Notes: a model not told the origin generated them from the letters alone. A stretch of DNA of 49,976 nucleotides from Gemmatimonadota bacterium (GCA_002718595.1 PBFD01000005.1:83944-133919), one strand, 5' to 3'. Shown: positions 1 through 9,383, counted from the stretch's first letter. Numbers and translations: made by a program.

Positions 1-224
1 CGCGCTCTCTCCATATCTTCAGAATTAGTGAGCCTAGCTCCCAGAACATCCGTCATGTAGGAAAGAGTTTCTGAGATTTTCGATCTTTGCAGGCCTTCCT
101 CTCTGATTTGACTTATTACCTCTAGGTCCACTGTCCAATTGTTGGTCTGAGCGATCACCTTTCGAGTATTTCCTCCAAAAGCAGTCAACCCTATGAAAAG
201 CGAGTATAAGATGAGTTTTTTCAT
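1..224 (-). CDS. M28-family metallopeptidase, N-terminal fragment cut by window edge
   Basis: This is the first 74 codons of a gene that runs off the left edge. Read on the minus strand from an ATG at 222-224, it begins MKKLILYSLF and has a hydrophobic signal sequence ending near a VIAQ site. The mature part reads VISQIREEGLQRSKI, then a segment ending in DVLGARLTNS. That pattern (isoleucine-arginine-x-glutamate-glycine, then a GxRLTxS motif) is typical of the N-terminus of exported M28 aminopeptidases in Gemmatimonadota and Acidobacteria. The zinc ligands and catalytic residues lie outside the window, so activity cannot be judged. It is the last member of the minus-strand group that includes the next two genes, and probably joins the peptide-degrading set. 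The family call rests only on N-terminal resemblance. Confidence 0.6.
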   Translation of the reverse strand, partial: MKKLILYSLFIGLTAFGGNTRKVIAQTNNWTVDLEVISQIREEGLQRSKISETLSYMTDVLGARLTNSEDMERA

Positions 225-380
225 GTTATTATTTGATTGTTTATTTTGTAGTTTCAATCTTAAAACAGACCTGTGATAACGCCGTCGACTAGGCCTACAT
301 CCATTACAGCATGACCCTCGTGATAGAAAGATTCGGTCACTATAGTGTCAGAAACAACCTAATCCATAAGGCCCGGTGCC

Positions 381-401
381 AACCCTTGTTTTTGAAGGGT
401 T
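381..401. terminator. Small inverted repeat at the end of the class V aminotransferase gene
   Basis: A perfect 7-bp stem, AACCCTT at 381-387 and AAGGGTT at 395-401, encloses a 7-nt loop and overlaps the TAA stop of the minus-strand gene. No T-tract follows on the minus strand, so it is at most a weak terminator or a transcript-end hairpin. Confidence 0.3.
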
Positions 402-1716
402 AAGAGGCCAAGGACTCCACTGCATCAATAACTCTTTCTACATCCTCCATTGTATTATAGATATGAGGACATAGACGCACACCAGTGAATGCACCGCCCA
501 TAGCCGCTCCAGCTACACCGTATTGCTCATAAAGAGCAGTGACTAAGCTTCTCGCATCAGATCCTGGAGGTAAAAACACTACAACTCCCCCACTCATATC
601 AGTCTCCAATGGAGTATGAAAATGAGTGCCAGAAATGCGCTTACCCAAACCATTTTTCAAGGCAGATGCTAGCTCTAGTACGCGGGCTTCCACTCTCTGT
701 TCTCCTAAGGTCTCATGGAATCGCACGGTAGTCGCCACAGCAGCCACAGCCGCATCATCTCTTTGCCCTAGAACCTCGAATTTACGAGCACCGTTTCTTA
801 CCGCGTTTTCCCAGCCCACACCGACATGAGTAGCCCAAAGATTGTTCACTGCGGATCCACGAACATACAGCACCCCTGCTTCTCTAGGACCAAGAAACCA
901 TTTATGAGCACTTCCAGTGTAAAAATCACAACCCATGTCGTGCAAATCTACGTCCAAACAACCAAAGCTCTGAGCTCCATCCACCATAGCCAAAGACCCG
1001 TTGCTATGGGCCAATGCGCAAAGACGCTTAGCAGGAAGCTTAACTCCAGAAATATTTGACACATGACTGAAGGAGAGCAGTCTTGTTTTGGACGTCAAAG
1101 CATCTTGAAAAGGACGGATTACATCTTCAGGCGACTTCGGATTCACCGGGGTACCGACTCGCTTTACCTTAAATCCGTACCTTTCTGCCCTTACGTCCCA
1201 AGATATACTGTTGGTTGGATGATTCTGATCCCACAAAACCACTTCATCACCAGGACCCAAATCTAACCCATTGACCACTGTTGCATTCGCAGCACTTGTG
1301 TTGCGAACTATTGCTATTTCATTCGAATTAGCCCCCAGGAATCCAGCTAACATGGTCCGAGATTTTTCTTGTAATCCCGAAAATTTTCTTCTGTTTTGAG
1401 CTGAAGCATCTTGATCAACATCCAGCGTCAAATCCCATAGTTGGTTTTGTACGGAAATGGGAGACGGACATAAATTAGCAGCATGCATAAGGAGTAGGTC
1501 GGGTTTGAGTGAAAATGCTTCTTTCACCAAATCCCAATAGCTTTCGTCGACAACATCAACCGAAGAAATCTTATCCAAAAGATTCTCAGCTTTAACTTTT
1601 TCTCCTGGTGTCATATCTGCAACACCTCGACTTCCAGGATCAATGAACGAAGGGATGGAAGCGGAAACCACAACTCCACCCAAAGCATGGTTCAAGAAAT
1701 CACGACGAGTTTTCAT
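400..1716 (-). CDS. Tat-exported class V aminotransferase-like (isopenicillin N epimerase-like) protein
   Basis: A fold-type I PLP enzyme of aminotransferase class V, the group of isopenicillin N epimerase and cysteine desulfurase-like proteins. The N-terminus KTRRDFLNHALGG is a twin-arginine signal, so the protein is predicted to be exported folded with its cofactor. The cofactor aspartate is in MVDGAQS (D246) and the Schiff-base lysine in TGSAHKWFLG (K272). Length (438 aa) is normal for the family with a signal. The ATG at 1716 is preferred over a GTG at 1719 because AAGGGG lies 8 nt upstream. The substrate is unknown; lyase, epimerase and desulfurase chemistry all occur in this class. It sits 90 bp after an amidohydrolase lipoprotein on the same strand, so both may be transcribed together. 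Extracytoplasmic PLP enzymes are uncommon, but several class V homologues carry Tat signals. Confidence 0.85.
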   Translation of the reverse strand: MKTRRDFLNHALGGVVVSASIPSFIDPGSRGVADMTPGEKVKAENLLDKISSVDVVDESYWDLVKEAFSLKPDLLLMHAANLCPSPISVQNQLWDLTLDVDQDASAQNRRKFSGLQEKSRTMLAGFLGANSNEIAIVRNTSAANATVVNGLDLGPGDEVVLWDQNHPTNSISWDVRAERYGFKVKRVGTPVNPKSPEDVIRPFQDALTSKTRLLSFSHVSNISGVKLPAKRLCALAHSNGSLAMVDGAQSFGCLDVDLHDMGCDFYTGSAHKWFLGPREAGVLYVRGSAVNNLWATHVGVGWENAVRNGARKFEVLGQRDDAAVAAVATTVRFHETLGEQRVEARVLELASALKNGLGKRISGTHFHTPLETDMSGGVVVFLPPGSDARSLVTALYEQYGVAGAAMGGAFTGVRLCPHIYNTMEDVERVIDAVESLAS

Positions 1717-1809
1717 CACTCTAACCCCTTACTAAATCAGAATAGTCATAACTGATATTACTTCAACATTCAGAACAGTGAAACGTTTGAACAGATTCTC
1801 GATACCCGA

Positions 1810-3249
1810 CTATCTTACCAGGGCGTCTAGTTCACCACGGCTCAGGAATTCCCCTTTAGTCACCACTGCTTGCACTGATCGACTAAAGGTTATGTCATCC
1901 AAAGGATTACGCTCGAGTAAAACCAGGTCAGCCAACTTTCCTACTTCAATCGTTCCCATTTCATCCTCTAAGCTGAAAAATTCTGCTGGTCTTATAGTTG
2001 CTGACTTCAGTGCCTCCATTGGGGACAAACCCGCCCGCACTAGCATTTCCAACTCGCTGTGTAGGCTGTACCCTGGTGCTGCGAAGGCAATGGGTGTATC
2101 CGTACCAGCTCCTATAGGAACACCAGCCTCGTGCATCAGACCGACTAAGAACAAACTCCAATCAGGGAATGTGGTGTCTGTACTTCTACCACCCATCGAT
2201 CCATCCTCAGGCGCAGCCCAATCATTCACTGTCTCAGGAAGCTTCTCAACCACTTGGTCCCAGTCACTCCGTGAAAACGGATGTTGCAAAGCCATGGAGT
2301 TAAGCCTTAGAGTAGGCACCTGAATTGTAGACATCATTGAGGCTATGACCTCTCCACACTGTGCCTCATCATACGCTTCAATAGAAGGGATACGGTACAG
2401 CCCGTGAAGTTGTGATCGAAGCGCTGCTCCATCCAATCCATCTGGATTGTCCAGAAGTCCCCTTCTCTCCATTACAGTGGAACTGGCATTTACAACACAA
2501 TCCATCTCAATATTGCGTACGTGCTCCAGAGATTGGACATGAGGCCCCACTTCCCTTGCTTGCATGGATAGAGGCACATGACCGTCCATGGGAAGGCCTC
2601 GAGCTGTCGCTTCTTCCACTAAGACACTAAACACTTCGGGTGTCACCATTTCATATATTTTTACAAAATCCACTCCAACGTCAGCCAACCGAGCCATGTT
2701 CTCTCGAGCTGTTTCCACATCGGGGTTTCCAATGCCCAAAGGGGGATTGGGGTCTCCGTCATAAACCACATGTTCACCATCCATCAACGGTCCGGCAAAA
2801 AATACCCTTGGAGCTGTCGCTCCTTCAGCCCTTATGTCTTCGACAGCGGGCAAAACCAGTTCCAATGGACCACCCGTATCTCTAATGCTAGTAACCCCAT
2901 GATGGAGAAAAAGCCCTGGCATCGCTTCTGTGAATCTTTCGTCATATGCAAGGTGAACATGAAAATCCCAGAGCCCCGGAATGAGATATTGACCAGTAGC
3001 ATCCACCACTTCAGTAGCATTCACATCCTCTCCTGAAGATTGAACAGCTGTGATCATCCCAGAGGACACAACCACAGTCTGTCCTTCACGAACGCCATTC
3101 TCAGCATCAATCACGGTGACATTTTGAATTGCCAGATCCGCTATTTCCTCACCAGCCGTGCAAGATATTAGAGTCAATACCACTAAAGTTGACCACAGTC
3201 GAATCGTCACCTTTTGCTTCGCAAAAGTGATAAGATTTATATTTTTCAT
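1810..3249 (-). CDS. Amidohydrolase-family lipoprotein (imidazolonepropionase/prolidase-like)
   Basis: A metal-dependent amidohydrolase of 479 aa, probably hydrolysing an amide or dipeptide bond outside the cytoplasm. A hydrophobic N-terminus ends in the lipobox LISC (C30), predicting a lipid anchor. Metal-site residues are visible: HVH (H97, H99), a carboxylation-type lysine in VKIYE (K197), histidines in DGHVP (H224) and EHVRN (H243), and the aspartate of GAGTDTP. The C-terminus carries the usual composite-domain ending GKLADLVLL. GGAGG lies about 7 nt before the ATG. The order on the minus strand is this gene, then the Tat aminotransferase-like gene, then the M28 peptidase fragment, suggesting an extracytoplasmic peptide or amide degradation unit. 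Substrate specificity cannot be read from the sequence. Confidence 0.88.
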   Translation of the reverse strand: MKNINLITFAKQKVTIRLWSTLVVLTLISCTAGEEIADLAIQNVTVIDAENGVREGQTVVVSSGMITAVQSSGEDVNATEVVDATGQYLIPGLWDFHVHLAYDERFTEAMPGLFLHHGVTSIRDTGGPLELVLPAVEDIRAEGATAPRVFFAGPLMDGEHVVYDGDPNPPLGIGNPDVETARENMARLADVGVDFVKIYEMVTPEVFSVLVEEATARGLPMDGHVPLSMQAREVGPHVQSLEHVRNIEMDCVVNASSTVMERRGLLDNPDGLDGAALRSQLHGLYRIPSIEAYDEAQCGEVIASMMSTIQVPTLRLNSMALQHPFSRSDWDQVVEKLPETVNDWAAPEDGSMGGRSTDTTFPDWSLFLVGLMHEAGVPIGAGTDTPIAFAAPGYSLHSELEMLVRAGLSPMEALKSATIRPAEFFSLEDEMGTIEVGKLADLVLLERNPLDDITFSRSVQAVVTKGEFLSRGELDALVR

Positions 3250-3517
3250 GTTAGCTCCTCCAGATGACCGAAAATCACAAAATCAGTTATACCCTAACAT
3301 CTCACCCCTCAAAAAAAAACAGAGAGATCGTTCATAAAGCCGAATTCTCGTCTCATTGGCAATTCGAAGAAGTGTAAAATGGCTTATTTAAGCGATCCTC
3401 AATTGTCAGGTTTTGTCGTGCACTTCTGCAGACTGTAGAATGTTTGAATTACAGTATAGTTTGAAGAAACAAACCATTGATTACAAATTCCTTACTTTAT
3501 TTTTTGGCTTAAAACAC
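3250..3517. promoter_or_regulatory. Divergent intergenic region between the amidohydrolase and dnaE
   Basis: About 270 bp separate the minus-strand amidohydrolase from the likely dnaE start, so promoters for both should lie here. A run of nine A residues occurs near 3310. No convincing minus-35/minus-10 pair or operator could be chosen. Part of the region is open in the dnaE frame but lacks DnaE-like sequence. Confidence 0.35.
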
Positions 3518-6500
3518 GTGAGCTTCGTCCACCTCCACACGCATTCAGAATATTCCCTCCTCGATGGAGCGAATCGTATTAGCGATTTGGTTCATAGAGC
3601 CAAAGAATATGAAATGCCAGGACTAGCTCTAACGGATCACGGCTGTCTTTTCGGAGCATGGCAATTCCATAAAGTTGCTACCGCTGAGGGTATCAAACCT
3701 ATCATTGGGATGGAAGCTTATGTAGCAAACGGAAGGCGTCAGGATCGCTCGAAACCCAAGATTGGGGAGAGGTCTTATTATCACCTCATTCTCTTGGCCA
3801 GAGATATGGAAGGGTACCACAATCTGATCAAACTCTCTTCTATTGGATACACTGAAGGATTCTATCGCAAACCACGAGTGGATCACGAAGTTTTGGCTAA
3901 ACACTCGTCCGGCTTAATCGTTAGCTCCGCATGCCTGGCAGGGGAAATCGCACAGAGCTTAATGAAGGATGACTGGGATCAAGCACGAGAAACAGCCAAT
4001 TGGTATGGAGACGTTTTTGAAAACCGATACTACCTAGAAGTACAGGCTCACGAATCTGAGGGTCAATCAGAACTGAATGGGAAAATTTTCACATTGGCCG
4101 ATGAACTAGGGTTGCCCGTGGTTGCAACTAACGACGCTCATTTCCTCAATTGTGAAGACCATGAAGCTCATGATGTTCTGCTCTGTATTGGACTCGGTAA
4201 GGATCGTAAAGATCAAAGCAGAATGCATTACGATGAAGGGCTTTACTTCAAAAACAGCCTCGAAATAGCTGAATGTTTTCCAGGACGAAATGACGTCCTA
4301 GAGAACACGTTAGATATTGCTGATCAAGTCAACTTGTCGTTCAGTAAAACCTACCATCTACCGGCCTTCCCTATACCTGACGATCAATCTGACGAGAATG
4401 ATTATTTAGTTCACCTCAGTAAAAAAGGAGCAGAAGAGAAATACGGAAAACCACTCCCAGCAAATGTCCAAGAAAGGTTGGATCGTGAGCTAGCGACTAT
4501 AACAAAAACTGGTTACGCCGGTTATTTCCTAATCACTTGGGATTTTGTCTATTGGGCTAGAAGTCAGGGTATACCAGTGGGTCCAGGGCGAGGCTCAGCA
4601 GCTGGTTCAATAGTATCCTACTCGCTCGGCATAACCAATGTTGATCCCCTGGCCTTTGGCCTGCTTTTTGAAAGATTCCTGAATCCAGAACGTATTTCAA
4701 TGCCTGACATTGACATCGATTTTTGTTACGAACGAAGAGCCGAAGTGATCGAATACGTGAAAGAGAAATATGGCACTGATGCTGTCGGTCAGATCATTAC
4801 GTTCGGAACCATGAAGTCACGTGCGGTTATCCGCGATGTGGGAAGAGTTCTCGGTTTTGAAGTATCTGAAATAGACAAGATAGCCAAAATGATTCCCAAC
4901 ACTCCAGGTCAGGCTTTTACCGTTGAAGAAGCTCTGAATAAAATCAAAGATGTAAAAGAAATCTACCAAAATGGTGATCGTCATAAACAGCTTTTTGACT
5001 ACTCCATGACCCTAGAGGGTCTTTCAAGGCATTCATCAGTGCACGCAGCAGGAGTAGTCATCGCCCCGGGGCCATTGGACAACTACGTACCAGTATGTAC
5101 TCAGGGTGCTCGGACCCTAGGAAATGGTAAAACCACCAGTCCGGTCCAAGTGACTCAATATGATATGAACTGCTTGGAAGATGCTGGTATGTTAAAGATG
5201 GACTTTCTTGGTTTGAAAACCTTGACTGTCATCAATGACGCTGTCGAAGCAATCAAAATAAGAGTTGGAGCACTCGAACACCCTGGGACCAAAGATGCTT
5301 ACGCTTCAATAGATGAAGTGCCCCTGAATGATCCTGCTGTTTACAAGATGCTAGCACGTGGTGGGAATTCAGGTGTTTTCCAATTTGAATCAAATCTTGC
5401 AATTGACAAACTGAAGGCAATGCGATGCGATCAATTTAATGACCTCGTAGCCACCAATGCCTTGATCCGACCTGGACCTCTCGACTCTGGAATGACAGAC
5501 AGCTACATCCGAAGAAAAATCGGTCAGGAGGAAGTTTCCTATGAGCATCCTGACCTCAAACCGATTCTTGAATCGACCTACGGCATAATAGTATACCAGG
5601 AACAAGTGATGCGTATAGCTAACGTCATCTCTGGATACAATCTTGCTGAAGCTGATGTCCTCAGAAAAGCGATGGGCAAGAAAATTGCAAAACTAATTAA
5701 AAAAGAACTGAAACAATTTATAAAAAGAGCGGGTGATAGAGGTATAGATGCTAAAATCGCTAGCAATTTGGCTGAACAGATAGAAACTTTTGGGAGATAT
5801 GGATTCAACTTATCTCATTCGGTCGCATATTCTCTACTTTCCTACCAAACAGCATGGCTCAAAACCCACTATCCAGCCGAGTTTATGGCAGCGATTCTTT
5901 CTTCCGTCGTCTCGAATACTGACGATGTAGTCAAGTATATAAGTGAGTGCAGAGACATAAGTCAGTACCTGTCTGGATTAGACCGATCCATTGAAGTACT
6001 CCCACCAGATATAAACGAGTCTGGGTGGAAATTTACTGCAGTGGGAAAGAATCAGATCCGTTTTGGATTAGGAGCGGTTCGAGGTGTGGGAGCCTCGGCC
6101 GTTAAAGCTCTAATAGAAGCTCGAGAATCAGGCGAACCATTCAAAGCCATGTTTGACTTCCTAGAACGAGTTGATCTGAGAGCACTTAATAAACGAGCCG
6201 TCGAGGCTCTTCTGAGTGCTGGAGCGATGGATTCTTTTGGGCATCGAGCCCAACTCCTAGCTGGACTAGATGTGGCATACGCCGAAGTTAACGCAAGAAC
6301 AGCGGAAATCATCTCCGGACAAGAGTCACTTTTTGGAGGAAGCGAAGCCGCTCTTGAACGTGAGGATCCTGAGCTCCCAGAAGTACCAGAGTGGTCACCG
6401 CAGGATCGGTTAGCGCGAGAAAAAGAGGCTCTGGGATTTTTCATCTCCGGACATCCACTTGATCGTTACCGTCATTTGATGGACAACTTTCACATAAACA

Positions 6501-7063
6501 CAAGCAACTCAAAAGAGCACCCCGGCCTGGCCGTGGAGATCCCCTGTGTCGTAACTAAGGTAGACAAAAGAATATCACGAAGAGACAGTTCTGAGTGGGC
6601 AAAGATCACTATTGAAGACTTCCATGGAACCGCCGACGTACTAGCATTTAAAGACAACTGGACTAAATGTAAAGAAATACTTACGCAGGACTCGGTAGTA
6701 GTCGTAAAAGGTAAAATAAGTAACCGAGAAAGAGACGAAGAGAACCCCCCCATGTTTTTAGACGAAGTATCTTTGATGGAAGAACTTCCTAACAGTGGTG
6801 AGATGACACTTCAGATCACTTTAATTGAAGCCAGAGAAACCCTTAAGAGTAAGTTGTCACAAATCAAAGAAACACTGGCGAACCACCCAGGGAATGCACC
6901 GTTAGAACTTCACCTGAATGACAATGAAAATGGCTCGCCCATTCGAATGAGATCCAAAACAGTTTCTGTGGATCCCAGCCTTGAAACACTCGAAGAGTTA
7001 GGGGAACTATTGGGTCAAACTCAACTGAAACTTGTTAAGTCTTCAAATAACATTAGACGGTGA
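3518..7063 (+). CDS. dnaE: DNA polymerase III subunit alpha
   Basis: The replicative polymerase catalytic subunit. Domains in order: a PHP domain beginning FVHLHTHSEYSLLDG with later TDHG and TNDAH metal-site motifs; the polymerase core with GPGRGSAAGS, catalytic aspartates in PDIDIDF (D397, D399) and the third in KMDFLG (D562); fingers and a helix-hairpin-helix region; and a C-terminal OB-fold segment (VVTKVDKRIS onward). The frame is open upstream to a TTG at 3413, but the extra 35 residues do not resemble DnaE. The GTG at 3518 gives MSFVHLHTHS, which matches the family N-terminus; no strong ribosome binding site precedes either start. The length of 1181 aa is normal. The PHP metal residues look intact, so the domain may be active. 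It stands alone on the plus strand, followed by a 117-bp gap. Confidence 0.96.
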   Translation: MSFVHLHTHSEYSLLDGANRISDLVHRAKEYEMPGLALTDHGCLFGAWQFHKVATAEGIKPIIGMEAYVANGRRQDRSKPKIGERSYYHLILLARDMEGYHNLIKLSSIGYTEGFYRKPRVDHEVLAKHSSGLIVSSACLAGEIAQSLMKDDWDQARETANWYGDVFENRYYLEVQAHESEGQSELNGKIFTLADELGLPVVATNDAHFLNCEDHEAHDVLLCIGLGKDRKDQSRMHYDEGLYFKNSLEIAECFPGRNDVLENTLDIADQVNLSFSKTYHLPAFPIPDDQSDENDYLVHLSKKGAEEKYGKPLPANVQERLDRELATITKTGYAGYFLITWDFVYWARSQGIPVGPGRGSAAGSIVSYSLGITNVDPLAFGLLFERFLNPERISMPDIDIDFCYERRAEVIEYVKEKYGTDAVGQIITFGTMKSRAVIRDVGRVLGFEVSEIDKIAKMIPNTPGQAFTVEEALNKIKDVKEIYQNGDRHKQLFDYSMTLEGLSRHSSVHAAGVVIAPGPLDNYVPVCTQGARTLGNGKTTSPVQVTQYDMNCLEDAGMLKMDFLGLKTLTVINDAVEAIKIRVGALEHPGTKDAYASIDEVPLNDPAVYKMLARGGNSGVFQFESNLAIDKLKAMRCDQFNDLVATNALIRPGPLDSGMTDSYIRRKIGQEEVSYEHPDLKPILESTYGIIVYQEQVMRIANVISGYNLAEADVLRKAMGKKIAKLIKKELKQFIKRAGDRGIDAKIASNLAEQIETFGRYGFNLSHSVAYSLLSYQTAWLKTHYPAEFMAAILSSVVSNTDDVVKYISECRDISQYLSGLDRSIEVLPPDINESGWKFTAVGKNQIRFGLGAVRGVGASAVKALIEARESGEPFKAMFDFLERVDLRALNKRAVEALLSAGAMDSFGHRAQLLAGLDVAYAEVNARTAEIISGQESLFGGSEAALEREDPELPEVPEWSPQDRLAREKEALGFFISGHPLDRYRHLMDNFHINTSNSKEHPGLAVEIPCVVTKVDKRISRRDSSEWAKITIEDFHGTADVLAFKDNWTKCKEILTQDSVVVVKGKISNRERDEENPPMFLDEVSLMEELPNSGEMTLQITLIEARETLKSKLSQIKETLANHPGNAPLELHLNDNENGSPIRMRSKTVSVDPSLETLEELGELLGQTQLKLVKSSNNIRR

Positions 7064-7180
7064 AACTATCTGTGTTAATGGAGCAATGATGATAAAACTC
7101 GAAAGAAATGAACACTACGGAAGAAAGTAGCCCAAGTTGGGTTGCAGTTTACTATCCAATGCCAGGAGCAACGCTGATCA

Positions 7181-8260
7181 GTGTATAATCTAGACCAGGG
7201 AGTGCCAGTAGAACGACACACCGAAATGTCCCTACGGACATTCTGTAATTCAGTCCTCCTTTCCCTCGGAGCTACAGAAGAGGAAGCCAAAATAACCGCT
7301 GATGGACTTGTAACAGCCTCTCTCTGGTGGCATCCAGGGCAAGGACAAGGACTGGAAAAACTGTTTCGCTATAAACGCCGTATTTTGAACGGCGGTATTA
7401 TTCCAGCAACCACCATGGTTTGGTTGAAAGATAAACAGTCCATTGCTCTTCTGGATGCTCAAAAGGGACTGGGTTACGTCTCAGCAAACAGAGCTATGGA
7501 AAAAGCAGTTGAAAAAGCCAAAGAATCGGGTATATCAATGGTCGGTGTATGTCACAGTAACCATTTTGGAATTGCTGGATATCATGCCAAATACGCAGCT
7601 GATCAGGGGATGATAGGAATAGCTATGACTAACGCTGGAGCTGAGATGGCTCCATGGGGTTCTGTTACTCCGATTCTAGGAACTAACCCTTGGGGAATTT
7701 CTATACCACGGCCAGATGGAAAAGACCCCATTGTACTAGACATGGCATTAACACAATCGGGTAAAGGCATGATGCGTTGGTTAAGACGCCAGGGTTCACC
7801 TATGCCTAGGTCCTGGGCACTGACTGAAGAAGGTAGTGCTACCGAAGACCCCGAAGCGGCCGACACTGGCGTACTACTGCCCATGGGAGACTACAAGGGT
7901 TATGGACTTAGCCTTATAACAGATATTCTCACTGGCGTGTTAACCGGCTCTCTTTTTGGATCACGAGTCTTTCAGGATGATACTAACTTTGATGTGGCTC
8001 ACACCTTAATCGCAATCAACATAGAATCCTTCATGGATAAAGCCATTTTCAATACACGGCTTGAGAGGTTACTATCGGAAGTTCTTGACGCTCCACCCCT
8101 AGATTCGAATTTACCAGTCCAGCTACCTGGACAAGCCGAACAAGCCAGAGCCTTAAGAAGAAAAAAAGAAGGTATTCCAATAGACAAACAAACCATTAAT
8201 GGCCTACAAGCTTTGGCCACTGAACTGAACATACCTTTCCTTCTGAAAAAGGTTAAATAA
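7181..8260 (+). CDS. Ldh_2-family (malate/L-lactate type) NAD(P)H-dependent oxidoreductase
   Basis: A member of the malate/lactate/ureidoglycolate dehydrogenase family that is unrelated to Rossmann-type LDH. It reduces or oxidises 2-oxo/2-hydroxy acids or cyclic imino acids. Family motifs include SNHFGIAGYHA, the GTNPWGISIP cofactor segment, RRQGSPMP followed by SWALTEEG, and MGDYKGYGLSL. The length of 359 aa is typical. The usual SHG motif near residue 45, which carries the catalytic histidine, is replaced by WWHPGQGQG, so the active site may differ. The GTG at 7181 has AGGAG 12 nt upstream; an in-frame GTG at 7202 and an ATG at 7226 are alternatives. The stop is 10 nt before an AstE/AspA-type deacylase, so the two are probably one operon handling an N-acyl or cyclic amino acid. 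Confidence 0.88.
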   Translation: MYNLDQGVPVERHTEMSLRTFCNSVLLSLGATEEEAKITADGLVTASLWWHPGQGQGLEKLFRYKRRILNGGIIPATTMVWLKDKQSIALLDAQKGLGYVSANRAMEKAVEKAKESGISMVGVCHSNHFGIAGYHAKYAADQGMIGIAMTNAGAEMAPWGSVTPILGTNPWGISIPRPDGKDPIVLDMALTQSGKGMMRWLRRQGSPMPRSWALTEEGSATEDPEAADTGVLLPMGDYKGYGLSLITDILTGVLTGSLFGSRVFQDDTNFDVAHTLIAINIESFMDKAIFNTRLERLLSEVLDAPPLDSNLPVQLPGQAEQARALRRKKEGIPIDKQTINGLQALATELNIPFLLKKVK

Positions 8261-8270
8261 AGGATTCCCC

Positions 8271-9275
8271 ATGACAGATACACTCACAATAGGAAATGTC
8301 GAGGCACCCCTAAATAGTTACAGAAGAGGTGCCATTACAACTGGTAAAAACTTTGATGGACGATCCACAGAAATTCCAATACTGGTATGTCGAGGTAAGG
8401 AGGAAGGACCAAAACTCTGGCTAAATGGAGCTACCCACGGCGACGAACCGGAGGGAGCACTATCCATCTTCAAGACCTTCGAATGGCTACAGCATTGCTT
8501 GATAAAAGGAACAGTAGTGGGCGTCCCGGCAATGAACGTGCCCGCCTTTCAAGCAGGAAAACGGGGAGATCCATTAGATGGGTTTACCTACGACATGAAC
8601 CGTATTTACCCAGGAAATCCAGATGGATATCCCACCGAACGTTCGGCCTGGGCCCACTGGGAAGCAATGAAAGACAACTGTGATCTCCAAATAGCCATCC
8701 ATTCAGGAGGAGAACACTCCTATCTCGCACACATGATATTTGCTTCGGACAACCCCCGAAGTTTAGAACTGGCTGCCGCAATGGGACCGCAATGGGACCT
8801 AGTTTTCCGCAGTGGACAGGGAGGAAACAACCCTGCGTCCAAAATAGGAGACTCGGGAAAAGCGGGCATAACCATAGAATTAGGAGGTAATTGCCGGACC
8901 TTAACCAATGATTTCCACGAAGTTGCTGATGACCTTTCTAGTAGCTATAAAAATGTACTAAGACACTACGACATGATCGAAGGAGACCCACCAGAATATG
9001 TTACTGAATGGCGCATGGGCCACCAGCAAGCTCTCCTAGCACCCGCATCGGGCATGTGGGTAGGGGCGCCAGACATTCCCTTTGAAACCCAAATACCTAA
9101 GGACACCGTTCTGGGCTGTATTTACGACTTATATGGTGACATCCAATCACAAGTAGTGGCCCCCGAAGACGGAGTAGTCTTCGGCTTGCGTTCAAGACCT
9201 TCGGTACTCGCTGGAGAGTGGTGCTGCTTTTTTGGCATTATCGACGAAGTTAGGTCAGACCTGCTCAGCCGTTAA
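8271..9275 (+). CDS. Succinylglutamate desuccinylase/aspartoacylase (AstE/AspA) family deacylase
   Basis: A zinc-dependent carboxypeptidase-fold deacylase of the M14-related AstE/AspA group, which removes acyl groups from N-acyl amino acids or related amides. Zinc ligands appear in NGATHGDEPEG (H56, E59) and IAIHSGG (H144). The substrate-binding DMNRIYPG motif (R111) and the probable general base in ITIELGG (E203) are present. The C-terminal part looks like the family's barrel-type domain with APASGMWVG. The length of 334 aa is normal and no signal peptide is seen, so it acts in the cytoplasm. AGGA lies 6 nt before the ATG, 10 nt after the Ldh_2 gene. With that neighbour it suggests a pathway where an acylated or lactam-like amino acid is hydrolysed and the product oxidised or reduced; the substrate is not determinable here. 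Confidence 0.88.
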   Translation: MTDTLTIGNVEAPLNSYRRGAITTGKNFDGRSTEIPILVCRGKEEGPKLWLNGATHGDEPEGALSIFKTFEWLQHCLIKGTVVGVPAMNVPAFQAGKRGDPLDGFTYDMNRIYPGNPDGYPTERSAWAHWEAMKDNCDLQIAIHSGGEHSYLAHMIFASDNPRSLELAAAMGPQWDLVFRSGQGGNNPASKIGDSGKAGITIELGGNCRTLTNDFHEVADDLSSSYKNVLRHYDMIEGDPPEYVTEWRMGHQQALLAPASGMWVGAPDIPFETQIPKDTVLGCIYDLYGDIQSQVVAPEDGVVFGLRSRPSVLAGEWCCFFGIIDEVRSDLLSR

Positions 9276-9340
9276 CTTAAAACTAATACCTTCTTTCATA
9301 TATATCGCATATATTTTATATCTTCCTGCGTTTTTACATG

Positions 9341-9366
9341 TATATGTGCGTGCTTATGCGCATATA
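9341..9366. terminator. Hairpin between convergent genes
   Basis: TATATGTGCG at 9341-9350 can pair with TGCGCATATA at 9357-9366 over 10 bp (two G-U pairs) with a 6-nt loop. It lies between the convergent deacylase and the minus-strand unknown gene, in a stretch rich in alternating TA and CA/TG steps. There is no T-tract on either side, so terminator function is only a guess from position. Confidence 0.35.
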
Positions 9367-9383
9367 ATGGCAGGATTTAAAGT

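Noticed and set aside
1778-2323. Long forward frame opposite the amidohydrolase
   Set aside because: It is antisense to a gene with complete catalytic motifs and has low-complexity serine/threonine composition typical of shadows.
3413-3517. N-terminal extension of DnaE from TTG 3413
   Set aside because: The 35 extra residues do not resemble DnaE and the GTG at 3518 gives the normal family N-terminus.
6052-6444. 130-codon minus-strand frame inside dnaE
   Set aside because: Antisense to the conserved DnaE region and rich in serine and arginine, a shadow pattern.
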